Below, piece after piece: positions 1-9,420 of a stretch of DNA of 64,000 bases; the first letter of the stretch is position 1; each line of letters starts with the position of its first letter. A program made the position numbers and the translations under genes. The notes beneath the pieces were generated by a model, which was given only the letters and a program-made list of their open reading frames with translations, was not told the origin of the DNA and did no database searches. Source of the stretch: Phymorhynchus buccinoides (Eukaryota > Mollusca > Gastropoda > Neogastropoda > Raphitomidae); contig CM065693.1 in NCBI GenBank assembly GCA_017654935.2, positions 58,144,646-58,208,645 on the forward strand, read 5' to 3'.

Positions 1-71
1 ACGAGCGCGCGCGCGCACGTACACACACATATATCACATATATAAAAAAAATCCCTAAATAGTATTCTCTC

Positions 72-606
72 TGACTCTAGCACCAACCTTGACAACGATG
101 GCAATGTTACAGACAACAACGGTGAGGCAGGGCATGATGGAGTAGACACACGTGTCAATCCAGGGCCACACTGTTCTATGACTACAGCACCAACCTTGAC
201 AACGATGGCAGTGTTACAGACAACAACGGTGAGGCAGGGCATGATGGAGTAGACACACGTGTCAATCCAGGGCCACACTGTTCTATGACTACAGCACCAA
301 CCTTGACAACGATGGCAGTGTTACAGACAACAACGGTGAGGCAGGGCATGATGGAGTAGACACACGTGTCAATCCAGGGCCACACTGTTCTATGACTACA
401 GCACCAACCTTGACAACGATGGCAGTGTTACAGACAACAACGGTGAGGCAGGGCATGATGGAGTAGACACACGTGTCAATCCAGGGCCACACTAGTACTG
501 TTCTATGACTACAGCACCAACCTTGACAACGATGGCAGTGTTACAGACAACAACGGCGAGGCAGGGCATGATGGAGTAGACACACATGTCAATCCAGGGC
601 CACACT
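72..606 (-). repeat. 107-bp minisatellite built from the TM5 exon/splice-donor junction of GPCR gene A (5 copies)
   Basis: Five head-to-tail units carry the 3' 83 nt of the TM5 exon plus 24 nt of intron. The exon/donor junction (AAG|GTTGGT on the minus strand) recurs with exon ends at 88, 195, 302, 409 and 522, so spacing is 107, 107, 107 and 113. The last spacing has an extra 6 nt near 491-497. Only the copy ending at 522 joins to the complete 5' part of the exon. The four downstream copies lack the acceptor and the conserved loop cysteine, so they look like intronic pseudo-exons with intact donors. Short open frames here are a consequence of the repeat and are not separate genes. Confidence 0.88.
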
Positions 607-669
607 CGGTTCTCGAAGAACTCGTAGCCAGGGAGTGGAGTGCACTTGTTGTCCACAAACCCGTCTTCT
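522..669 (-). CDS. GPCR gene A, exon 3 (extracellular loop 2 and TM5), intact copy
   Basis: This 148-bp exon sits between an acceptor (AAAG|A, AG at 671-670) and a donor (AAG|GTTGGT, GT at 521-520). It enters in phase 2 and leaves in phase 0, fitting the 2-nt overhang of exon 2. It encodes the loop-2 segment with the conserved cysteine (motif NKC), then TM5 with motifs VWPWID, CVYSIMPCL and CNTAIVVK. The matching exon of gene B at 59198-59045 has the same layout (NKC, WAWIHTC, CNTAI/SNTAI). The acceptor has a weak pyrimidine tract (TGTGTTCAATTAAAG). Assignment to a peptide receptor of the FMRFamide-receptor type is a family-level judgement. Exons for TM6, TM7 and the tail should lie left of the window. 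Confidence 0.82.
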
Positions 670-1449
670 CTTTAATTGAACACACATTACAAGGCTTGTG
701 CAAACATTTTATTGGGTCTCACGTTGCATTCTTTAAAACTCATTCAAGTCGTTCCGGCCATATATGTCCGGAATTAATAGATTGCTGTCAATTTGATGCA
801 TTTGGTTCGAGGGAAGTAAATCTGTGTGTACGCCATACCCTGGTCACTTCTAACCTCGCTTCGCTCCCTTAGACCACAATTTTGTCTCTGATTTTGCTTT
901 TGTAGTGGTTTGTTGTAGGGAAACCAATCGGTGTAGAGAGTTTTTCTATATAAAATCTATATATAAAAAAGTCTGAGCTACCACTTCCCTTCCCTGAAGT
1001 AAAACCCCATAACCTTCTTTCATTTCTCCTTTTGTTTCTGTATGTTTTGTTTGTGTGTATGGTTGGAGTGATTTGTGAGTTTCTGAAATAATTAAAAAAA
1101 CGTTGTGATGCGAATGAGTTAATATTTTGTTAACGTTTATCATGTTGCTCCATCTCCACACGAACAGTGACATAAGCAAAGTTCAAAGTAAATCACCCAA
1201 TAGGTATGTTGGAACAACATTTAATGATTAATCTACAAAACACTTTAAATTAGCTAAGTTACAGCACCATTTACATAGCATCAACGATGAGTTACTCGAT
1301 TCAAATTGCTAAATCTAGAGATGTGGACAATTTTAAAAAAAGAAACAAATTGGTACTTTTTTTTGTGCCATCCACGCCTTCTTTCTTTGGGGACTTGCCT
1401 CTTGGCCTGCTCACCACAGCATAGTTCAAATCACTGATACCCTGTAGAC

Positions 1450-1452
<3 letters not shown>
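670..1452. other. Intron 2 of GPCR gene A, no recognised element
   Basis: AT-rich sequence inside the intron between the TM3-TM4 and TM5 exons. I see no convincing coding frame, RNA gene or complete transposon. Short frames here have no recognisable motif. Confidence 0.5.

Positions 1453-1503
<51 letters not shown>
1453..1503. repeat. (CT)n microsatellite
   Basis: About 25 uninterrupted CT dinucleotides in intron 2 of gene A, followed by a short imperfect GACA-rich tract. Confidence 0.95.
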
Positions 1504-1505
<2 letters not shown>

Positions 1506-2039
1506 AGACACTGACACACGGACAGACAGACAGACACACATACCCACACATGGACTGACGACCAAACAGAAGCCCTCCTCGTTTCATTTTTAGGGTGCTT
1601 CAGTGGTGCATTATTCAAACTGAGGCCACAACAAAACAGGCAATTCCTATAATCTCCACCAGTATCGCACAATCAACAGCCATACATGCCCTTTGTTCAA
1701 ATGTCTTTCATCATTGGTTGACATTAACCTGTAGTGGGGGCCAACAGTACCATGAGAGCTGTACAATAAATGACTTTCTACAGACATTGAAAATCATGGG
1801 ACAGTTTGGTCTCTTGTGGAAGACTATCACTCTCAAACGAGGGGGCCTTGGCACCGGCTCTGGTGCTGCAGCCAAAGGGATGGGTTAGCCTTTGGGGACT
1901 TTCCCCAACGCCAGCAGTCCTGAAATCTCTTTAGCCGAGAGGGTGGAGATGTACCCTGGGCAAAGCGTCTCCGCAATAAACGAATTCTAGCCCAGCCCGT
2001 CGGATATAGCATCTGCCCCCTCTGCTATCTGGCAGTCAT
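1504..2039. other. Intron 2 of GPCR gene A, unassigned sequence next to the 48-bp array
   Basis: One plus-strand open frame of 97 codons (1595-1888) has no motif I recognise and no supporting splice or start context. The part at about 1850-2035 is GC-richer and could be a fragment of a dispersed repeat, but no second copy is visible in this window. Confidence 0.4.
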
Positions 2040-2810
2040 GGTCGGAAACGGTTGACTGGCCTACAGCCATACTCACTGACGATAGGTTCGGCCAAACGAG
2101 TGACTGGCCTACAACCATACTCACTGACCATAGGTTCGGCCAAACGAGTGACTGGCCTACAGCCATACTCACTGACCATAGGTTCGGCCAAACGAGTGAC
2201 TGGCCTACAGCCATACTCACTGACCATAGGTTCGGCCAAACGAGTGACTGGCCTACAGCCATACTCACTGACCATAGGTTCGGCCAAACGAGTGACTGGC
2301 CTACAGCCATACTCACTGACCATAGGTTCGGCCAAACGAGTGACTGGCCTACAGCCATACTCACTGACCATAGGTTCGGCCAAACGAGTGACTGGCCTAC
2401 AGCCATACTCACTGACGATAGGTGCGGCCAAACGAGTGACTGGCCTACAGCCATACTCACTGACGATAGGTGCGGCCAAACGAGTGACTGGCCTACAGCC
2501 ATACTCACTGACGATAGGTGCGGCCAAACGAGTGACTGGCCAACAGCCATACTCACTGACGATAGGTGCGGCCAAACGAGTGACTGGCCTACAGCCATAC
2601 TCACTGACGATAGGTTCGGCCAAACGAGTGACTGGCCTACAGCCATACTCACTGACGATAGGTGCGGCCAAACGAGTGACTGGCCTACAGCCATACTCAC
2701 TGACCATAGGTGCGGCCAAACGAGTGACTGGCCTACAGCCATACTCACTGACGATAGGTGCGGCCAAACGAGTGACTGGCCTACAGCCATACTCACTGAC
2801 GATAGGTTCG
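2040..2810 (-). repeat. 48-bp minisatellite built from the TM3-TM4 exon/splice-donor junction of GPCR gene A (~16 copies)
   Basis: About sixteen 48-bp units run without spacers. In gene orientation each unit contains the last ~15 nt of the exon (ACCTATCGTCA or ACCTATGGTCA), the donor GTGAGTATGG and a TAGGCCAG| segment. The first unit is the real exon end (donor at 2796-2795). Two variants exist, CGTCA and GGTCA, and they are clustered: GGTCA copies lie mostly at 2100-2380, CGTCA copies mostly at 2400-2810. Because 48 is divisible by 3, two minus frames and one plus frame stay open for hundreds of codons. The receptor's own frame meets TGA (CAG TGA) in every unit. The long open frames are therefore not treated as genes. 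Gene B has one unexpanded copy of the same junction (CGTCA|GTAAGTATGG at 59711). Confidence 0.92.
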
Positions 2811-3008
2811 ACCAAACGTGTACAGGAGCTGGGAGTTGAAGGCCAGCATGACGACAACGATGAGGCCGATGGTGATGACCGACCTCCTCATGGTGCACAT
2901 GTTCTTCACGTGGTAGGGAAGGTAGACAGACGTTAGACGCTCGAAGGTCAAGGCCACCACAGTCCACACGCTGACGTCCAGAGTAACGTACACCATCCAC
3001 TTGTTAAT
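2797..3008 (-). CDS. GPCR gene A, exon 2 (TM3, intracellular loop 2, TM4)
   Basis: This 212-bp exon lies between acceptor CTCGTCAG|ATT (AG at 3010-3009) and donor CGTCA|GTGAGT (GT at 2796-2795), phases 0 in and 2 out. It encodes TM3 (WTVVALTFERL), where ERL takes the place of the class A DRY motif, then SVYLPYHV in loop 2 and a hydrophobic TM4 (GLIVVVMLAFNSQ). It ends in extracellular loop 2 (TFGRTYR). The gene B exon at 59922-59711 has the same length, phases and motif order. Exon 1 ends on the conserved Cys-Lys before TM3, so the two join in phase. The 3' end has expanded into the adjoining 48-bp minisatellite, so the true donor could be any of about 16. Use of a later donor by simple read-through would put a TGA in frame. 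Confidence 0.85.
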
Positions 3009-3263
3009 CTGACGAGGAAAACAGTCTGTTTTGTTGATGACGTGTCCTTCGATAAGAGGTTTATTAAAAGTGAATGTCTCTGCCTTTCGTTGTTTGGCTT
3101 CTTGCAGCTTATTATTATTATAAAAAAAATCCTCTGCACTCTTTTGCTTTCTTAGATATCTCTGGGAAAACAAACCATTGTAACCTTTCATGCGCTACAC
3201 CTTCTTTACAAAGCCGACAAATCGAAATAGAGTTAGAGTTAGAGTTACCCTCCTTGGTTTAGT

Positions 3264-5217
3264 GTGATGCCTAACGAAATAAAAGAAGCAAAGAAAAAAC
3301 GAAGACAGGCCCAAGCACAATCAGATTCTTCAGGGCTCACTGTACATAAACAAATATATAATAAAGCTAAAACATTTGTGACTTTCTTGACAGATCAGGC
3401 AAAAACGATGTACTACAGTACCAAAATTGCAGCGGCAAGATCTAGTAAAGAACTGTATTCTATTACAAACAAACTGTGTGCAAGGGTTAAACCTACCAAA
3501 CTTCCGACTGTTTACCCCACACCATCATTGCCATGTCTTTTCTGATTTCTTTCATTCCAAAATTGAGAACATTAGGAAAGAGCTTGACTTGCAGCCCACT
3601 GTCTCCCACCCCCTAGGCAAAGATTTTGTAGGCTCCCCTCTTGTTGCTTTTTCTCCTGTGTCTGAGAAAGATGTTTTTGATGTTTTGAAAAGATCTGCCC
3701 CCAAGACGTGTGACGCTGACCCTTTACCAACCCCTTTGTTGTATGAATGTCTTGATGTTGTTGTGCCTGTCATGACTCGGATCATAAACGACTCTTTACT
3801 GAGTGGTGTTTCCCCTGACCTGCACAAAACTGCTCTTGTTAAACCCTTGATAAAGAAGCCTACCATGGATCATAATGACTTGAAAAGTTATCGGCCTGTG
3901 TCCAACTTAGCGTTTGTCTCCAAAATAATCGAGAAAATTGTCCTTGCCCAATTGTCTAACCATCTGTCAGCAAACAATTTGTTCAACCCCCTCCAGTCTG
4001 CCTATCGACCTGCTCACAGCACTGAAACGGCTCTGACTAAAGTTCTTAACGATCTCCTCTTAGCTCTTGACAATGGAAAAGTGTCAGTCTTGACTTTCCT
4101 AGATCTGTCGGCAGCATTTGATACAATAGATCACACCATTCTTCTATCCCGGCTGGAACGTGTTTTTGGAATCCATTCTACAGTTCTACAGTGGTTCTCC
4201 TCATATCTAACAAATCGCTTTCAGGCTGTCTTGATCAACAACTGCAGTTCAGATCCGAAGTTAATTTCTTGTGGTGTACCTCAGGGATCTGTATTGGGGC
4301 CTGTTCTCTTTGTCCTGTACACTGCTCCTCTATCTGATGTTTTTGCTAGTCACTCTGTTATTGACCATTCCTTTGGTGATGATACCCAGCTTAAAAAATC
4401 GGCAGAACCTACCCAACTTGACAGCGCTATTCAGTCTATGGAATCTTGCCTTCATGATGTCAAATCCTGGATGACATGCAACAAATTAAAACTTAATGAT
4501 GACAAAACGGAAGCTCTGATTGTTTCCTCTCAGCGTATGTCTGCAACTATCTCTCTTCCGGAAACTCTTACAGTTGGCAATGCTTGTGTTCAGTTTTCTA
4601 AGTCAGCAAAGAATCTCGGAGTTACCCTCGATTCAAATCTTACAATGCATAAGCAGGTTATTAATCTCATACGTTCCATCAATTATGAGCTCAGACGAAT
4701 CAGTGCTGTTCGACACTTTCTGCCTGTTGCAGCCACGAAAACTCTTATTTCTGCCTTTATTCTTTCCCGCATTGACTATTACAACTCTCTTCTCTGTGGC
4801 TGTCCTCAATATCTCCTGCAACGTGTTCAAAAACTGCAAAACAGTGTAGCACGCCTCACTCTCAAGATTCCACGTTCTGATCATATAACACCTCATCTAC
4901 GTAACTTGCACTGGCTTCCAGTAGAGGCTAGAATCAAGTATAAAATAGCTTGCCTTTGTTTCGGTGCTGTCCACTCCTCTGGTCCCGTCTACCTCTCCGA
5001 ACTAGAAACTGTCTACACACCTGCTCGCTCCCTACGTTCTTCCTCTGACTGCTGCACACTCAAGGTTTCTCGGGTCCACACGAAATCGTTTGGTGAACGA
5101 TCCTTCTACTATTTAGCACCTCACTTATGGAATTCCCTCCCACAACATATCCGCTCATCTGACTCTATCTCCGCCTTTCGCTGTGCCCTTGAAACTCACT
5201 TGTTTCAGACATATTAG
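3264..5217 (+). pseudogene. LINE reverse transcriptase, frameshifted (L2/CR1-like)
   Basis: The frame starting near 3264 gives the linker between endonuclease and RT (motifs KKKRRQAQAQ, IYNKAKTF), then breaks by a frameshift around 3525-3545. Reading continues in another frame to the stop at 5217. The second part holds the RT fingers and palm: LKSYRPVSNLAF, FLDLSAAFDTIDHT with the first catalytic Asp, GVPQGSVLGPVLF, and FGDDTQL in place of the usual FADD box. The thumb and C-terminal domain follow (SRIDYYNSLLCG, LHWLPVEARIKYK, FGERSFYYLAPHLWNSLP). With no endonuclease and a frameshift it cannot be autonomous. The closest relative in this window is the element at 24.4-26.6 kb, with the same motif order. 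Confidence 0.88.
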
Positions 5218-5561
5218 TGTTTGTGTGTGAGGTGTGTGTGTGTGTGTGAGGGGGAGGGGTCCGTTTTATTGCATACATCTTGTAAAAAATGTATTTACAA
5301 TTATTTTATGATTCGTATTTTGTATGTAGAATGTCTACGTCTTGTAAACTTTAAATGCTTGTAAATGAGATAGAAGGGTATTTTTGCTTTTGCAAAATTT
5401 GTCTATTATAATTAGTCATGTAATTGGTATGTCGATGGCAGTATGATTTTATTTCAAGTTGCAGTATTGTATTCAAACTTGATTGAGAATGTGAATGTGG
5501 TGTCTATATTTCTTCTTAGAATGTTCATATTGTAACTATTTTACTCTTGTATAACTGATTA

Positions 5562-5649
<88 letters not shown>
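5562..5649. repeat. (GT)n microsatellite
   Basis: More than 40 uninterrupted GT units in the 3' UTR of the LINE at 3.2-5.8 kb. The apparent Cys-Val frame is an artefact of the repeat. Confidence 0.95.
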
Positions 5650-5650
<1 letters not shown>

Positions 5651-5814
5651 GGAAGTAAGAGAACGTTGCGTGCAAGCATTGTGCTTATTTTACTTTCTAA
5701 TGATTAATTATTTGTTTGCCTTTAATGTTCTTGTCATCAATGCAAAGCGCACTGAGCTCACGTGAGAAAGAGAGCTATATAAATTCCCATTATTATTATT
5801 ATTATTATTATTAG

Positions 5815-5968
5815 GGTAAGACGGGGTAAAAAGCCCATGGGCGGGTAAGAAGCCCATGCCAGTTTATTCGTCTCATGGGCAAATTTGACTGAAATTTTCT
5901 TTATTTCATGAGATAATTGGCATGGGCTTCTTACCCGCCCATGGGCTTTTTACCCCGTCTTCCCCTAT
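5815..5968. mobile_element. Fold-back MITE with ~45-bp terminal inverted repeats
   Basis: The termini AAGACGGGGTAAAAAGCCCA and TGGGCTTTTTACCCCGTCTT are near-perfect inverse complements, and pairing extends inward through GGGCGGGTAAGAAGCCCATG. The loop is about 55 bp. The element sits in the (ATT)n tail of the upstream LINE, flanked by TA or TTA. That fits a TA-targeting (Tc1/mariner-like) MITE, but no transposase is present to confirm the superfamily. Confidence 0.8.
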
Positions 5969-6344
5969 TAATATAGGAAATTGGGAGATCCATTCTCTTC
6001 TAAATCTACTCTGATCAAAAAGAAAAGTTGGTGATGCAAAATTTGGAAGTGATTCTGTTTTGCAGTTCACAAGACATTAACCGGACAAAAAATAAAGGAG
6101 GACTTGATGGTAGCAAGTTACAAGTGTTGCTTTACTCGGAAACGCCCCTTGCTATAACCAGTACTTCCCGGGGACCTCTCAGTTTTAGGGAGTACACCAC
6201 CCTACAACATTGCACAAAACACAATAACCAAGACAGTAAAAGGGCAAACAATTTACAAACGCTAACGGAAACATAGACCTCGTCCCCTTCGTGGCGGAGG
6301 ACAATAAAGGCCAGCCCGTCAAAGCCAAGCGTCAGCCAGCTCAC

Positions 6345-6650
6345 CTTGCAAGAAGCGTCGCTCAGATGGCGAAGATCCAGCTGAAAGAAAGCCAGCACCC
6401 AGTACCTGAGAATCCCCGTGTAGAGGACGAGGAGGTCAGAGACAGCCAGCACGATGAGGTAAATGGCGGCATTGGAACCTCTCATGGATTTCCGGGACAG
6501 TACCAGGATGGACATCGTATTGCCCAGTGTCCCCACCACCAGGAGGATCGAGGAGTAGACTTTCAGCATATTCATTTCTAGGTCCTTGTAGAATTGACTA
6601 TGATCGTCACCGGTCTCCCGAGATAAATCAATGACCGGTATAAATTCCAT
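6345..6650 (-). CDS. GPCR gene A, exon 1 (N-terminus, TM1, TM2)
   Basis: A 306-bp open exon from ATG (6650-6648) to donor TTGCAAG|GTGAGC (GT at 6344-6343), leaving in phase 0. It encodes a short N-terminus (MEFIPVIDLSRETGDD), then TM1 with the class A GN motif (VVGTLGNTMSILVL). A basic first intracellular loop (SRKSMRGSN) and TM2 with the conserved Asp (LIVLAVSDLLVL) follow. It ends on the Cys-Lys that starts TM3 (SDASCK). Motifs and the break before TM3 fit invertebrate peptide GPCRs of the FMRFamide-receptor type; the ligand cannot be told from sequence. The frame stays open upstream to another ATG at 6752, which would add 34 residues. I prefer 6650 because it gives a usual-length N-terminus, but the choice is uncertain. 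Confidence 0.85.
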
Positions 6651-6736
6651 TGTAGAATGATACGAAGTAGACTGTATGGACCACAAGACCGCACAGGTTA
6701 CATAGGAAATGATGCAAGAATGACGTAAGAAGACGA

Positions 6737-6744
6737 TGACGTCA
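6737..6744. promoter_or_regulatory. Palindromic CRE-like octamer upstream of gene A start
   Basis: TGACGTCA, the full palindromic cAMP-response element, lies about 90 bp upstream of the preferred ATG of gene A. A half site (TGACGT) is nearby at 6721. One such octamer per 65 kb is expected by chance, so function is only a possibility. It falls inside the coding part if the alternative ATG at 6752 is used. Confidence 0.25.
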
Positions 6745-6830
6745 GCTTTCAAGCCTTCCAGGCTTCTTTTTGTTTAGTGTAGTCCGCTGTGTAGTGAAAA
6801 AATGGGTTCGCTCATAATGTTTGCTGAGAT

Positions 6831-7735
6831 TCAAATCAAATCAAATCAAATCAAATCAAATCATCTTTATTATCTCATAACTGAGAAATTGCAGCCAGGT
6901 GCACATAAGAAAAACAGCAACAATAAACACATTTATCAATAACAACAAAAACCACAACAATAAACACATTTATCAACAATTAAAGAATATAAACTAATAA
7001 CTAATAACACTGCAATATTGTAGTTAACAAACTGGACGAATACGAATACAAATTCAATCCCAAGGAGATGGACAGGCTGCTCAGCAAAACAATCACTCGA
7101 TGCAGTGCATTAAGAGTTCAACAGATGAATTGATCTTGGTAAGAAAGTTTTCTGTGCTCTTATTTTCAGTTTTACAGTTCTGTATCGACGGCCCGATGGT
7201 AATACTTCATAGTATTTTGCCAGAACATGACTGTTATCATTAAGAACTTTCCTGGCTTTCTTGACTACTTGTCTGTCATACAACTCTTGCATATCACTCT
7301 GCCTTGCACCCACAACTTTACTGCACACATTCACCATATCACTCAACACACGCTTACTTTTTACACTCAAGCTTCCATACCAACAGATAAATGACACAGT
7401 AAGAACAGATTCAATGCAACATCGGTAGTAGGTTTGAAGAATATCTGAACAGACACCAATATTCCTTAGCCTCTGTAAACAAAAGATCCTGGACTGACTC
7501 TTCTTATGTATATGCTCAATGTGTTTATCAAAAGTAAGTTTCTTGTCTAAAACTGTGCCTAGGTATTTGTACTCATCAATTCTTTCAACCGTTTCACCAT
7601 CAATTTCCAATAGTGGCACTGGCACTGGGTTTCTACGAAAATCTACAAGCAGTTCTTTTGTTTTAACATTTAAATCCAGATAATTATCTTTGCACCATGA
7701 ACAAAACCTTTGATTTCGCCACCACAAAATGAGTC
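6831..7735 (-). mobile_element. LINE 3' fragment with (GATTT)n tail, reverse transcriptase C-terminal part
   Basis: In minus orientation a 205-codon frame (7727-7110) gives the end of a non-LTR polymerase. Motifs are FCSWCKDNYLDLN, KTKELLVDFRR, YKYLGTVLDKKLTFDKHI, QSRIFCLQRLRNIGV, SVLTVSFICWYGSL and LPSGRRYRTVK. It ends at a stop, then a 3' UTR and a pentanucleotide tail (6831-6870, TTTGA repeats in element orientation). This is a different family from the (ATT)n-tailed LINEs; the motifs resemble elements common in fish and invertebrates, clade uncertain. It lacks palm and endonuclease, so it is a 5'-truncated copy. It lies just upstream of gene A's first exon on the same strand. Confidence 0.82.
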
Positions 7736-8339
7736 CCCTGTCCCTGGCTCACTTACCCGCAGTAAGGGTAGTTTAGGTGGAAAGGGGTCAAATAATCAAC
7801 TTTCAGATTTTGACGTATAGGTCTTTCTCTACCTCATACAGAAGTACGAAAGTGTGAACACGATTCTTTTTGCCATCTTTTTTTAAATTTTGTTTATTTT
7901 TCATAGAAACATTTGGTTGTTAAGTACCTGATTTGAAACTTTTCGGTTACGATTTCTCGTTTCGCTGAGTATATGACTTAAAATCTTCATAACTTTGCAA
8001 CACATAGTCTGACTTAGACACTGTTTTGGGAACGCTCAATTAACTTATCAAAATAACGATTTGTTGATAACTTAACGATGTCCCCTGGTACGTTATTATG
8101 ACTCCTTTTGTGATGACGGATCAGAATTATGGCATGCTTCCAGTGCTTTACAAAAACATGTTGCACTAGTTATGGTTAACCCCAAACTAAAAGGAACAGG
8201 GTTCAAAGTTTCTGAGGCCCTGCTCTCTGTGGGGAAAAAGAGGGGGCGGGGAGGGGGGTGCCCGGTTTATTAAAACCGTAGGTATATAACAGACATAATT
8301 ACTTTCATTGTTTCACTAGTTCTGTCTGTTTATTTCTTT
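7736..8339. other. Unassigned intergenic sequence
   Basis: No gene, tRNA-like motif or complete transposon recognised. A GC-rich patch at 8225-8265 (ggggcggggaggggggt) stands out in otherwise AT-rich DNA. Confidence 0.4.
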
Positions 8340-8343
8340 GCAA

Positions 8344-8385
<42 letters not shown>

Positions 8386-8702
8386 CGCGTGTTTTCTATT
8401 TGGATTCAGTAGCATATTGTTTAGATCAGCCCATCGTTTCAGTCGGTCTACATTTTCTAGGACGTTTGTTGGACAAAATACGCAAGGCAGAATGACTCGA
8501 CTGTACTGAGCTATCATCTGCAAAGAGATTGCATTTATCTTTAGCAAATAGAGGCAAATCATTGATGCATAATAAGAACAACAACGGATCTAAAACTGAG
8601 CCCTGTGGAACACCATACTTATCTGGGAAAGGAGCAGACTGGTAAAGACCAGTGCATACCTTTTGCTGCCTAGAGAGAGAGAGAGAGAGATACTCATTCA
8701 AA
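8340..8702 (-). pseudogene. LINE reverse transcriptase palm fragment, frameshifted
   Basis: On the minus strand, 8640-8430 reads YGVPQGSVLDPLLF, CINDLPLF and CNLFADDSSV, the RT GVPQGS and FADD catalytic boxes. A frameshift follows, and a second frame continues with VDRLKRWADLNNMLLNPNRK. The fragment ends in a (GT)n/(CA)n tract at 8346-8384. It is related to the element at 38-40.6 kb (INDLPLYI, FADDTT) rather than to the L2-like copies. Too short and broken to be functional. Confidence 0.8.
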
Positions 8703-8853
8703 AAAGTAAGCTCTATGCAACCTATGACGTCCTTTTACATAGCATACGTCATTTTTATTTTTTCATCATAGGTTTTGTCATTGCTGTTCTTTAACATCAT
8801 CGATTGCGTCTTTTCATACACCTAGTAACCATTCTCTTTTGATTTATTAACCA

Positions 8854-9420
8854 GGAGCGGTATTCATGTCGAGGTGCTAAGTGACTTAGCATACTAATAT
8901 CTTAGTAGCTCCTACTAAAGTCGAAATTTGCTATTCACGTCGACATTTAGGCCTAGCATGATAATAACTTAGTAGCCAAAATCGCTGCTAAGTTAGAGGC
9001 GGGGGGTCCGCCTCTAAATACTTAGCATACTGATAACAATGGCTGCCGTGATTGCAGTTTGTCTCATTCAAAGGAGACATTTACGACGAAAACGCATTTT
9101 TGGTGAGAGACTTTGTCCACTGTAGGCACTAGATGGTATTGACTCATCCAAAAGATTATGTTTTCCAAGAATTGACATCTTTCCAATAACTGGTTGGGCA
9201 CTGGGGCGGCTGGCACATTGTGAACCGAGCCAACGCGCTGTGCCCGTCTCTTTTCGTCAGGTGTTTCTTTCTATGCAAGTGAGTCTTTTCAGTCTGTTTG
9301 TGGTGATATGGTAGGCTTTATTTCACAGCCCATGTCAGCAGAATCGTGTCCAAAGTCAGTGACGCTTCCCTCAAACAGTTTAGTTACTAGATTTTACTTT
9401 TAGGTCAACATACTGCTTGC
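8854..9420 (+). pseudogene. PIF/Harbinger-like transposase relic at the outer edge of the left arm
   Basis: About 185 bp inside the terminal sequence GGAGCGGTATTCATGTCGAG, an ATG at 9039 opens a frame that reads MAAVIAVCLIQRRHLRRKRI before stop codons and frameshifts. Further pieces in mixed frames follow: CFPRIDIFPITGWALGRL, SVCGDMVGFISQP and VSRIVSKVSDAS. Order and wording match the N-terminal helix-turn-helix part of PIF/Harbinger transposases (RFRFPR, alternating LxxL, GSFQSVxGDMxGISQPTVSR). No DDE catalytic residues are visible. Multiple disruptions make it a relic. The mirror copy is at 37856-37290. Confidence 0.7.

Larger units (their letters stand above)
3230..5814 (+). mobile_element. 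5'-truncated L2/CR1-type LINE in intron 1 of gene A (antisense)
   Basis: The insertion carries the reverse transcriptase half of a non-LTR retrotransposon and ends in a structured 3' end (gagctatataaattccc) with an (ATT)n tail at about 5790-5814. The endonuclease half is absent, which is typical of 5' truncation during target-primed integration. The tail type recurs at 42.6, 24.4, 62.5, 13.7 and 47.1 kb, so several members of one LINE group have been active here. The 5' boundary is approximate and I found no clear target-site duplication. A (GT)n tract (5562-5649) lies inside the 3' UTR. Confidence 0.85.

Noticed and set aside
1987..3000. A 337-codon minus-strand frame of 16-residue repeats, and long frames in two other registers (2036-2857 minus, 2052-2936 plus)
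   Set aside because: The 48-bp unit is divisible by 3 and stop-free in these frames, so openness is automatic. None has a start context, signal or motif, and the true receptor frame stops in each unit.
3231..3246. Telomere-like GAGTTA repeats
   Set aside because: Only about three imperfect units, not the TTAGGG repeat expected for molluscs; probably chance or a LINE edge.
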